In this document: in pieces, positions 1-5,125 of the stretch
Numbering within the stretch: position 1 is the first letter of the stretch
Layout: each line of letters opens with the position of its first letter
NCBI GenBank assembly: GCA_017628435.1
Contig: JAGBZE010000048.1
Coordinates: 1 to 6,364 of the forward strand
Direction: 5' to 3'
DNA length: 6,364 nt
Source of the DNA: Akkermansia sp.
Lineage (GTDB): Bacteria > Verrucomicrobiota > Verrucomicrobiia > Verrucomicrobiales > Akkermansiaceae
The notes under the pieces: generated by a model
What the model was told of the DNA's origin: nothing
What the model saw: only the letters and a program-made list of their open reading frames with translations
The model's database searches: none
Position numbers and translations under genes: made by a program

Positions 1-61
1 AACATCGGCCATTACGGTGCACCGCCGCCTTTTGGCCGAAGGCAGGGAACAAGACCTTTAG
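1..61 (+). CDS. 3' end of an unidentified upstream gene (partial)
   Basis: Reading from base 2 gives an open frame of 19 codons closed by TAG at 59-61, ending ...HRRLLAEGREQDL. The stop lies 4 bases before a strong intrinsic terminator stem, which is where a gene end is expected. The codons are plausible for a GC-rich genome. The tail is too short to name a family. A competing frame starting at base 1 stays open to 75 but would end inside the terminator stem, so it is less likely. Everything upstream lies outside the window. Confidence 0.45.
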   Translation, partial: TSAITVHRRLLAEGREQDL

Positions 62-65
62 TCAT

Positions 66-94
66 AAAATCCTGAGCCCGGCTCAGGATTTTTT
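66..94 (+). terminator. Intrinsic terminator of the upstream gene
   Basis: A perfect 12-bp inverted repeat, AAAATCCTGAGC (66-77) with GCTCAGGATTTT (81-92), encloses a 3-base CCG loop. The A-rich 5' foot and the run of six T at 89-94 make it a textbook rho-independent terminator, and because of the A/T symmetry it could work in both directions. It separates the upstream gene from the glycyl-tRNA synthetase transcription unit. Confidence 0.88.
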
Positions 95-100
95 ATACCC

Positions 101-120
101 GGCGAGGCGGAAGCCTCGCC
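101..120 (+). repeat. Perfect 8-bp hairpin with GGAA loop
   Basis: GGCGAGGC (101-108) pairs perfectly with GCCTCGCC (113-120) across a GGAA tetraloop, which fits the stable GNRA class. It has no T-run on its 3' side, so it is not a canonical terminator. It lies between the terminator and the 7-base repeat upstream of glyQS. It may be an RNA hairpin at the 5' end of a longer transcript, or part of a dispersed intergenic repeat; the sequence does not decide. Confidence 0.5.
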
Positions 121-130
121 CGAACTGCTT

Positions 131-165
131 ATTCTGCATTCTGACTTCTGCATTCTGCATTTCTT
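131..165 (+). repeat. Degenerate heptanucleotide repeat upstream of glyQS
   Basis: Five tandem 7-base units are visible: ATTCTGC, ATTCTGA, CTTCTGC, ATTCTGC and a decayed ATTTCTT. The first four fit the consensus (A/C)TTCTG(C/A). The period of 7 keeps no reading frame and the tract lies between genes, so it is non-coding. Short tandem heptamer repeats between genes are known in other bacteria, for example the STRR repeats of cyanobacteria, but relationship to those is not implied. A different heptamer tract follows glyQS at 1844-1878. Confidence 0.7.
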
Positions 166-171
166 TTGGGC

Positions 172-199
172 TTGCAAATACGAGGTTTTATAGTAGAAT
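172..199 (+). promoter_or_regulatory. Possible sigma70-type promoter of glyQS
   Basis: TTGCAA (172-177) and TAGAAT (194-199) are separated by 16 bases and resemble -35 and -10 boxes. Transcription would start near 205-207, leaving only a few bases before the ATG at 210, so the message would be nearly leaderless. This fits the absence of a Shine-Dalgarno sequence there. An alternative -10 box, TATAGT at 189-194, has a weaker -35 partner. This is a pattern match only. Confidence 0.35.
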
Positions 200-209
200 A
201 TCCCGCGTT

Positions 210-1793
210 ATGGCAGACCGTACACAGACTGATCCCGTCCGCATGGAAAAAATTGTCAGCCTTTGCAAGCGCAGAGGGTTCATTTTTCAGGCCGCAGAAA
301 TCTATGGTGGCTTGAACGGTTGCTGGGACTACGGTCCCCTGGGTGTTGAGCTCAAGCGCAATCTGAAGGATTACTGGTGGCGTGTCCACGTGCAGGAACG
401 CCCCGACATCGTGGGTATGGATGGTTCCATTCTCACACACAACTCGGTGCTGGTGGCATCCGGTCACGTGGGTGGCTTCTGCGACCCGCTGTGCGACTGC
501 CTGCTCACCAAGGAACGCCTGCGCGCCGACCAGATTCCTGCCCAGAGTGGCGTGGCCTACTGGTGGAAGGGCGCTGCCCGCAAGGATGGCTCCTGGAGCA
601 CCAAGAAGGAATTCTCCATGCTCGTGGAAGGCTCCGATGAGAAGAGCCTCAAACTTGCCCGCAAGGGTGCCCTGCAGTACTACAGCCAGATTGCCGGTAA
701 GGGTACCCAGCCTGCTGACCTGGAGCTCATCGAGGAAAGCACCGAGGAGGTAACCGACTCCGTGCGTTACAATCCCGCCAATGGCTCCCTGGTGACGGAG
801 GCCCGCTCCTTCAACCTGATGTTCAAGACCACCATCGGCGCCACATCCGATGAGAACGACCCCGCCAGCACCGGCTGGCTGCGTCCGGAGACGGCCCAGA
901 GCATCTTCTGCCAGTACAAGAACATCCTCGATTCTTCCCGCAACAAGATTCCCTTCGGTATCGCCCAGATTGGTAAATCTTTCCGCAACGAAATCAACCC
1001 GCGCAACTTCACCTTCCGCTCCCGTGAGTTCGAGCAGATGGAGGTGGAATACTTCTGCAAGGGCGAGGACGGCTTCCGCCTGACCGACGAATGGCTGGAG
1101 AAGAGCCTCCAGTTCTACGAGAACATCGGTATCTCCCGCGATAAGATTCACATCCTCGACGTGCCGGATGAAGAGCGCGCCTTCTACTCCAAGAAGACCT
1201 ACGACTTGGAGTACGAGTTCCCCTTCGGCGTGCAGGAGCTCATGGGCATCGCCTACCGCACCGATTATGACCTGGGCCGCCACCAGGAAGGCTCCGGCAA
1301 GCCCATGGAGTACTTCGACGAGGCGACCCGCGAGCGTTTCATCCCCCACGTGGTGGAGCCCTCTGCCGGTTGCGACCGCTCCGTGCTGGCCGTTATCTGC
1401 GAAGCCTTCGACGAAGAGGAACTGGGCAAGGATGGCAAGAGCGATATCCGCACCGTCATGCACTTCCATCCCCGCATGGCCCCCATCAAGGCCGCTATCT
1501 TCCCGCTGCTCAAGAAGAACGCCGAACAGGTGCGCATTGCCCGCGAAATCGAGGCCGAGCTGCGTCCGTTCATGAACGTGTTCTACGATGAGGCCGGTGC
1601 TGTGGGCCGCCGCTACCGCCGCCAGGACGAAGTGGGCACTCCCTTCTGCATCACGGTCGACTTTGAGACCCTGGGCGAGGAAGGTGATCCCGCCCTCAAG
1701 GACACGGTGACCATCCGCCACCGCGATTCCATGGAGCAGGAGCGCGTTGCTATCAGCGAGCTGCTGCCCTGGCTTCTGAAGCGCATTCACTAA
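210..1793 (+). CDS. glyQS: Glycine--tRNA ligase, dimeric (alpha2) class II type
   Basis: This cytoplasmic enzyme joins glycine to tRNA-Gly using ATP and supplies all glycine for translation. The 527-residue product is full length for the single-chain alpha2 type, not the two-subunit glyQ/glyS type. The N-terminal region has the family signature E-I-Y-G-G-L-N-G and WDYGPLGVE (W39 onward, motif 1 region). RPETAQ lies at 225-230. Motif 2 is FRNE at 258-261 with REFEQME at 272-278. Motif 3 is EPSAGCDRS, with R390 the expected ATP-binding arginine. The C-terminal anticodon-binding domain begins near APIKAAIF (424 onward) and ends with the TIRHRDS segment and a short helix. The ATG at 210 is chosen because a possible promoter lies just upstream; Met12 (ATG at 243) is an alternative start. 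No Shine-Dalgarno site is visible. The gene has its own terminator and looks monocistronic. Some databases call this form glyS. Confidence 0.97.
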   Translation: MADRTQTDPVRMEKIVSLCKRRGFIFQAAEIYGGLNGCWDYGPLGVELKRNLKDYWWRVHVQERPDIVGMDGSILTHNSVLVASGHVGGFCDPLCDCLLTKERLRADQIPAQSGVAYWWKGAARKDGSWSTKKEFSMLVEGSDEKSLKLARKGALQYYSQIAGKGTQPADLELIEESTEEVTDSVRYNPANGSLVTEARSFNLMFKTTIGATSDENDPASTGWLRPETAQSIFCQYKNILDSSRNKIPFGIAQIGKSFRNEINPRNFTFRSREFEQMEVEYFCKGEDGFRLTDEWLEKSLQFYENIGISRDKIHILDVPDEERAFYSKKTYDLEYEFPFGVQELMGIAYRTDYDLGRHQEGSGKPMEYFDEATRERFIPHVVEPSAGCDRSVLAVICEAFDEEELGKDGKSDIRTVMHFHPRMAPIKAAIFPLLKKNAEQVRIAREIEAELRPFMNVFYDEAGAVGRRYRRQDEVGTPFCITVDFETLGEEGDPALKDTVTIRHRDSMEQERVAISELLPWLLKRIH

Positions 1794-1809
1794 TCGCTTT
1801 TCAACCGGC

Positions 1810-1848
1810 GCCACCCCCGTGGATTTCCCCTGCGGGGGTGGCTTTTTT
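1810..1848 (+). terminator. Intrinsic terminator of glyQS
   Basis: A perfect 10-bp GC-rich stem, GCCACCCCCG (1810-1819) with CGGGGGTGGC (1833-1842), encloses a 13-base loop and is followed directly by six T (1843-1848). It begins 16 bases after the glyQS stop. It should insulate the downstream membrane-protein array from glyQS transcription, implying that the array has its own promoter. Confidence 0.9.
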
Positions 1849-1878
1849 GATGTTGAATGTTGGATTTTTGATTGTTGA
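1844..1878 (+). repeat. Degenerate heptanucleotide repeat before the array
   Basis: Five 7-base units follow one another: TTTTTGA, TGTTGAA, TGTTGGA, TTTTTGA and TTGTTGA (consensus T-K-T-T-G-R-A), starting inside the terminator T-run. The unit differs from the tract upstream of glyQS, but the setting is the same: directly after a GC-rich hairpin and just before a gene. The tract fills the only space where a promoter for the array can lie. Weak matches are TTGAAT (1853-1858) and GATTTA (1877-1882) with an 18-base spacer, too poor to call. Confidence 0.65.
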
Positions 1879-1896
1879 TTTAGACCACCTACCCCT

Positions 1897-2445
1897 ATGG
1901 ACCTTTGCGATACCAATCTTTCCCCCGCCTGCCGGCAGAAATTGAAAGAAAGCCTCTTCGATGATGAACAGCTGCTCTGGGTGGGGCAACCTGTGCCGGA
2001 GCCCTGGGCTTCGCCTGCCGGTTTCTTCGTGCTTTTCGGCGCGTTCTGGGTGAGTGCCTTGCTCTATGTCATCTGCCGTGCGGGATGCCCGGCAATGGCT
2101 TTCGCCCTGATTCCCTTTATCGGGATGCTGTTTGCTCCTCTGATTAACAAACGCATGCAGCAGCGCACCGTCTATGCCGTTACCAACCAGCGCGTCCGGG
2201 TGCTGAGGTATACCGCTCTGGGTTACATTTCCCTGTCCTATGTGCCGGTGCCGGGGATGATAAAATCCCGGGAGGAGCTTCCCTCTGGTCTGGTGAACCT
2301 GGTGCTGGGCGTTAATCCGTATATCGCAACCGTGCGTGGCGGTCGGGGCAAACTGGCCCCCGAGGGCTTTCTGCGAATCTCGGCGGCAGATGCAGAGCAG
2401 GTGCTCCCCCTTATCCGGCAGCTTGAATCTTCCCAAATCCCATAA
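1897..2445 (+). CDS. PH-like (bPH_2/DUF304-type) membrane protein, array unit 1
   Basis: This is the first of eight related units. The 182-residue protein has no signal peptide. An N-terminal helix (about 8-20) leads to E24 and the W28-V-G-Q-P32 motif. Two membrane segments follow (about 42-60 and 66-83), then a positive loop (KRMQQR) and the strand Y93-A-V-T-N-Q-R99. The PH-like segment has GLVNLVLG at 131-138 where several later units have GSGDL. PEGFL at 155-159 starts the final helix. The motif order fits bPH_2 membrane proteins, whose function is largely unknown. The C-terminal domain is expected in the cytoplasm. Unit 2 is its closest match in this region. The start is supported by N-terminal agreement with unit 3 (M-x-L-x-D-T-(N/D)-L-S). 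No ribosome-binding site is evident. Family assignment is by motif recognition. Confidence 0.82.
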   Translation: MDLCDTNLSPACRQKLKESLFDDEQLLWVGQPVPEPWASPAGFFVLFGAFWVSALLYVICRAGCPAMAFALIPFIGMLFAPLINKRMQQRTVYAVTNQRVRVLRYTALGYISLSYVPVPGMIKSREELPSGLVNLVLGVNPYIATVRGGRGKLAPEGFLRISAADAEQVLPLIRQLESSQIP

Positions 2446-2450
2446 CCGTT

Positions 2451-3005
2451 ATGAATACCCAATCTGTTGAACCGACTGTGGATGAACGCCAGATGATTGA
2501 GAACTCACTTCTTCGTGGCGAGGAATTGCTGTGGACAGGTAAGCCTGTACCGCGCCTGTGGACCCCCGCGAGCATCATCATGATGCTGACGGGTATCGTC
2601 TTCCTGAGCTTTGACTGCACGATTTTCTTCTTCGTGATGGGCGCTGATATCGAGATGTTGCTTTTTGCGATTCCCTTCATCGTGGTAGGTTCCTTGCTGA
2701 TAGCCTCTCCCTGGATTGGTCTGAGCTGGCAGAAGCACCATGTGTATGCCCTCACAACCCGCCGTTCCATTGTGTTCCGCTACATGTTCTGGAAGCATCA
2801 CCAGATGGCCTTCCCCGTGGATAAGGTGATGCTGATTGACCGCAAAGTGCCCGCCGCTGGGCTCGTGAGCCTGGTGCTGGGCAAGAGTACGATTGTTCGT
2901 ACCAACGGTGTGCCGGACCCCGAGGGCTTCCTCAATCTCCCAGCAGAGGATGCCGCCGTGGTGGAATCCCTCATTATGCAGCTGGAAGAATCCTATACCA
3001 AATAA
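2451..3005 (+). CDS. PH-like (bPH_2/DUF304-type) membrane protein, array unit 2
   Basis: This 184-residue paralogue starts 5 bases after unit 1 stops. W28-T-G-K-P32 occupies the same residue numbers as in units 1 and 3. Membrane segments lie near 41-62 and 69-91, followed by H-H-V-Y-A-L-T-T-R-R105. Like unit 1 it has a GLV-type loop (GLVSLVLG, 137-144) and a DPEGFL segment before the terminal helix, so units 1 and 2 form a subgroup. It is a probable cytoplasmic-membrane protein with an inward-facing PH-like domain; its ligand is unknown. No Shine-Dalgarno sequence precedes the ATG, and translation probably depends on coupling to unit 1. Confidence 0.82.
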   Translation: MNTQSVEPTVDERQMIENSLLRGEELLWTGKPVPRLWTPASIIMMLTGIVFLSFDCTIFFFVMGADIEMLLFAIPFIVVGSLLIASPWIGLSWQKHHVYALTTRRSIVFRYMFWKHHQMAFPVDKVMLIDRKVPAAGLVSLVLGKSTIVRTNGVPDPEGFLNLPAEDAAVVESLIMQLEESYTK

Positions 3006-3010
3006 ACGCT

Positions 3011-3559
3011 ATGAAACTCTCCGATACCGATTTATCCCTCGCCGACCGCCAGATGGTGGAAGTCAACCTGATGCAGAATGAAGAAGTGCTCTGGGTGGGC
3101 AAGCCCATCCCCCGACTGTTCAGCGCAGGCTCGCTGGGCTCGTTTATCTTTTCTCTACCGTGGCTGGCATTTGTGGCGTTCTGGACCTGGGGAGCTTCGC
3201 AGGCCAGCGCGCTTTTCGCCTGTTTCTCCATTCCTTTCTGGTGTGTAGGGCTGGGCTTGGCTTCGTCTCCCTGGTGGGGGCTGCGTAAACAGAAGCGCAC
3301 GGTGCTTGTTATCACGAATCGCCGCGCCATGGAGCTGTATCCCGGCTTCTTTGGTGCCATGAAGTCCCACGTCTGGCCGCTGGAACCCGGCATGGTGAAA
3401 TCCTGTACCGTACGCAAGGACGGCAGCGGCGACCTGATTCTGGGGTATGAGACCAGACATAGCAAGAACGGCACGCACACTGTGGCACAGGGATTCATGA
3501 ATGTGCCCGAAGTGCGCCGCCTGGAGCAGTTCCTCTATGAGCTGACCGAGGAGCAATAA
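3011..3559 (+). CDS. PH-like (bPH_2/DUF304-type) membrane protein, array unit 3
   Basis: This 182-residue unit has the clearest motifs in the array. N-E-E-V-L-W28-V-G-K-P is followed by aromatic-rich membrane segments near 41-60 and 67-91, the second ending in SSPWWGL. Then come V-I-T-N-R-R105, LYPGFFG (109-115), WPLEPGM (122-128) and DGSGDLILGY (137-146). It ends with GFMNVPEV and an acidic helix. It aligns with unit 2 without gaps from R13-Q14 to R105. It starts 5 bases after unit 2, and its TAA stop shares one base with the unit 4 start (TAATG), indicating translational coupling. It resembles unit 5 most in the LYPGF and DGSGDLI segments. Molecular role unknown. Confidence 0.84.
   Translation: MKLSDTDLSLADRQMVEVNLMQNEEVLWVGKPIPRLFSAGSLGSFIFSLPWLAFVAFWTWGASQASALFACFSIPFWCVGLGLASSPWWGLRKQKRTVLVITNRRAMELYPGFFGAMKSHVWPLEPGMVKSCTVRKDGSGDLILGYETRHSKNGTHTVAQGFMNVPEVRRLEQFLYELTEEQ
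3548..3553 (+). promoter_or_regulatory. Shine-Dalgarno-like site for array unit 4
   Basis: GAGGAG lies inside the last codons of unit 3, 5 bases before the overlapping ATG of unit 4. It supports the ATG at 3559 as the true start. It is unusual here because units 1-3 and glyQS lack such a site. Confidence 0.5.
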
Positions 3560-4152
3560 TGTCGGCTGATCTCAGAGATTTCGGTTTGAGCCCGAGGCTG
3601 TGTGCCAGGGTGCAGGCCGCCCTGCAGCCCGGCGAGCAGGTACGCTGGGTAGGGCAGCCTGTTGTCCGGCACTTTGAGCCAGACCGGGGGAACCGCGTGT
3701 TCGGGGTGCTCTTTTTCTCGCTATTCGGATTCGTCGGGGCTGGGATGATGTATCTGATTCTGAATGGTAGCTTGCATCCGGACTCAATGATGGGATTGAT
3801 TCTCTGCTGGTTGATGGCTATTGTTTTCTTCATGGTGCCCATCGTGGCGTGTATCATCGTTCCGCTGGTGCATGCTGCCGGACTCCGGAATACGGCCTAT
3901 GTCATTACCAATCGCCGGGCTGTTGTATGCGGTAGTGAGGTGGATGCGTGGCCGCTAGAACCTGAGATGGTTATCAGCAATTGTTCGTCTGCCGATGGCT
4001 GCGGTAATCTCGTGTTTTCCCTGCGCCCGAATCGGTATTCGCATGAAGATGACCCGCGGCTATGGATTGAGGTGGGCTTTATGGATATCCGCAATGTGCG
4101 TCTGGTGGAGGAGATTCTGGAGAAAGCTATTGCCGAGAGGGAAAAAGTATGA
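3559..4152 (+). CDS. PH-like (bPH_2/DUF304-type) membrane protein, array unit 4
   Basis: This is the longest single unit, at 197 residues. P-G-E26-Q-V-R-W30-V-G-Q-P34 is followed by membrane segments near 47-68 and 77-104, longer than in the neighbours, then A-Y-V-I-T-N-R-R120. The loop after that strand is shortened: it has no LYPGF and runs into WPLEPEM at 131-137. The glycine loop is altered to DGCGNLVF. It closes with VGFMDIRNV and a charged helix (EKAIAEREKV). The start overlaps the unit 3 stop by one base and the stop overlaps the unit 5 start by four (ATGA), so it is firmly inside the operon. Function unknown; membrane location inferred from the hydrophobic segments. Confidence 0.82.
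   Translation: MSADLRDFGLSPRLCARVQAALQPGEQVRWVGQPVVRHFEPDRGNRVFGVLFFSLFGFVGAGMMYLILNGSLHPDSMMGLILCWLMAIVFFMVPIVACIIVPLVHAAGLRNTAYVITNRRAVVCGSEVDAWPLEPEMVISNCSSADGCGNLVFSLRPNRYSHEDDPRLWIEVGFMDIRNVRLVEEILEKAIAEREKV
4135..4142 (+). promoter_or_regulatory. Shine-Dalgarno-like site for array unit 5
   Basis: GAGAGGGA lies 6 bases upstream of the ATG at 4149, within the end of unit 4. It supports a start at 4149, though the adjacent ATG at 4152 is also possible. With the ATGA overlap it suggests coupled re-initiation. Confidence 0.4.
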
Positions 4153-4697
4153 TGACTCTGCCGGAACAGCAATATCTGCAACAGGTGCTCCGCAGCGGCG
4201 AGAAAATCCGCTGGCAGGGTCGCCCTGTGCCGGAGTTGTTTACCGTGGACACGGTGATGTCGATGATGGGTGGCGTGCTGGCGCTGGCTATCTGCACGGG
4301 TTGGGTGTGGCTGGCGCAGGAGGTCGGCTGGGGCTTTGGTTTGTGCTCGCTGCCCGCCTGGTGGGGGGCGTGGCTGTTGTTGTCTGCTCCCTGGCGCCAC
4401 CGCAGCAGGCTGCGTCGCACACTGCTGCTGGTTACGACGGAGCGTGTGATGATTCTGTACCCCGGCTTCCTTGGCCGCCTGAAGATGGATGGCTGGATGT
4501 TGCGCCCCGGCTTGCTGCAGCGCTACACCGTGCAGGAGGACGGCAGTGGTGATTTGATTTTCGGCTACAATATGCAGGTGCGTGGCACCCGCCACACCGG
4601 CCGCTCCGTGCCTTTCGGGGTGCAGGCAGTGCCGGATGTGGAGCATGTGGCCACGTTGATTCAGGAACTTTGCAAAAACAATGATGACGCCCGATGA
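4149..4697 (+). CDS. PH-like (bPH_2/DUF304-type) membrane protein, array unit 5
   Basis: This 182-residue protein starts MMTLPEQ, close to the MMTPDEQ of unit 6. The N-terminal helix is shorter than in units 1-4. S-G-E18-K-I-R-W22-Q-G-R-P26 is followed by tryptophan-rich membrane segments near 35-56 and 61-82. A basic loop (RHRSRLRR, 83-90) leads to L-L-V-T-T-E-R99. LYPGFLG (103-109), PG at 120-121 and DGSGDLIFGY (131-140) match unit 3. The tail has VPDVEHVATLIQEL. The usual second-last Arg of the T-x-R-R motif is Glu98. The last 17 bases overlap the start of unit 6. A six-G run at 4363-4368 is in frame here. Confidence 0.83.
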   Translation: MMTLPEQQYLQQVLRSGEKIRWQGRPVPELFTVDTVMSMMGGVLALAICTGWVWLAQEVGWGFGLCSLPAWWGAWLLLSAPWRHRSRLRRTLLLVTTERVMILYPGFLGRLKMDGWMLRPGLLQRYTVQEDGSGDLIFGYNMQVRGTRHTGRSVPFGVQAVPDVEHVATLIQELCKNNDDAR

Positions 4698-5121
4698 ACA
4701 GACCCGCCTGCAGGCAGAACTGCTGCCGGGGGAGACGCTGCTGTGGCATGGTCGCCCGCAACTGCCGGTGGTGAACAGCGCTACGCTGCCGCTTTTTCTG
4801 CTGGCCCCGCTGTGCCCACTGCTCCTGCTGATTCCGCTTATGCAGCAGCGCCGTCTGCGCCGCACGCTGTATGTGCTGACCGATCGTCGCCTGCTGGTAT
4901 ACCGAGCCAACTGGTGGCGCGGGGGGCAGCGGCATGCCTGGCCGCTGGAGCCGGGCATCATCACTGCCCGAGTGCAGCGCCCCGGGGGCAGGGGGGACCT
5001 GGTTATGGAATATACCTACGGCCACCGGATTTCTCCTGATAAAGGTCTTCTCAACGTGCCCGATGCTCTGCGCGTGGCCCGCCTGATTGATGAGGCCGAG
5101 AAGAAGCTGAATTGCCCGTGA
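4681..5121 (+). CDS. Shortened PH-like (bPH_2/DUF304-type) membrane protein, array unit 6
   Basis: At 146 residues this is about 36 shorter than its neighbours. P-G-E18-T-L-L-W22-H-G-R-P26 matches unit 5 position for position. The membrane region is a single proline-broken hydrophobic stretch (about 34-53) instead of two segments. Then come the basic QQRRLRR, T-L-Y-V-L-T-D-R-R70, WPLEPG (87-92), a modified glycine loop GGRGDLVMEY, and a LLNVPDALRV end helix. The loss of hydrophobic sequence suggests one membrane pass or a shallow re-entrant hairpin, which would change topology relative to the other units; alternatively the 20 residues form a very short hairpin. The start overlaps unit 5 by 17 bases; the ATG at 4684 is an alternative. 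The frame is intact despite two six-G runs (4921-4926, 4991-4996). Confidence 0.8.
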   Translation: MMTPDEQTRLQAELLPGETLLWHGRPQLPVVNSATLPLFLLAPLCPLLLLIPLMQQRRLRRTLYVLTDRRLLVYRANWWRGGQRHAWPLEPGIITARVQRPGGRGDLVMEYTYGHRISPDKGLLNVPDALRVARLIDEAEKKLNCP

Positions 5122-5125
5122 TGAT

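Noticed and set aside
131..165. CRISPR-like repeat
   Set aside because: The unit is 7 bases with no spacers, so it is a short tandem repeat, not a CRISPR array.
95..209. T-box or other leader riboswitch controlling glyQS
   Set aside because: The space has no T-box consensus, specifier-loop arrangement or antiterminator, and is largely taken up by a simple hairpin and a heptamer repeat.
1168..1575. Ser/Pro/Arg-rich + strand frame inside glyQS
   Set aside because: It is an out-of-frame reading of the synthetase gene with biased, low-complexity composition.
129..1916. 595-residue open frame on the minus strand
   Set aside because: It lies antisense to the full glyQS gene, which has all class II synthetase motifs. 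The frame is open because of GC-rich codon bias on the opposite strand, and its translation shows low-complexity Ala/Gly/Leu/Val sequence with no recognisable domain.
1801..2436. 211-residue minus-strand frame across the start of the array
   Set aside because: It is antisense to unit 1 and runs through the glyQS terminator stem and heptamer repeat, so a real gene here is implausible.
3897..4964. 355-residue open frame on the minus strand
   Set aside because: It crosses three overlapping + strand genes that share family motifs. Its translation is rich in Arg, Ser, His and Gln with no domain, typical of an antisense shadow.
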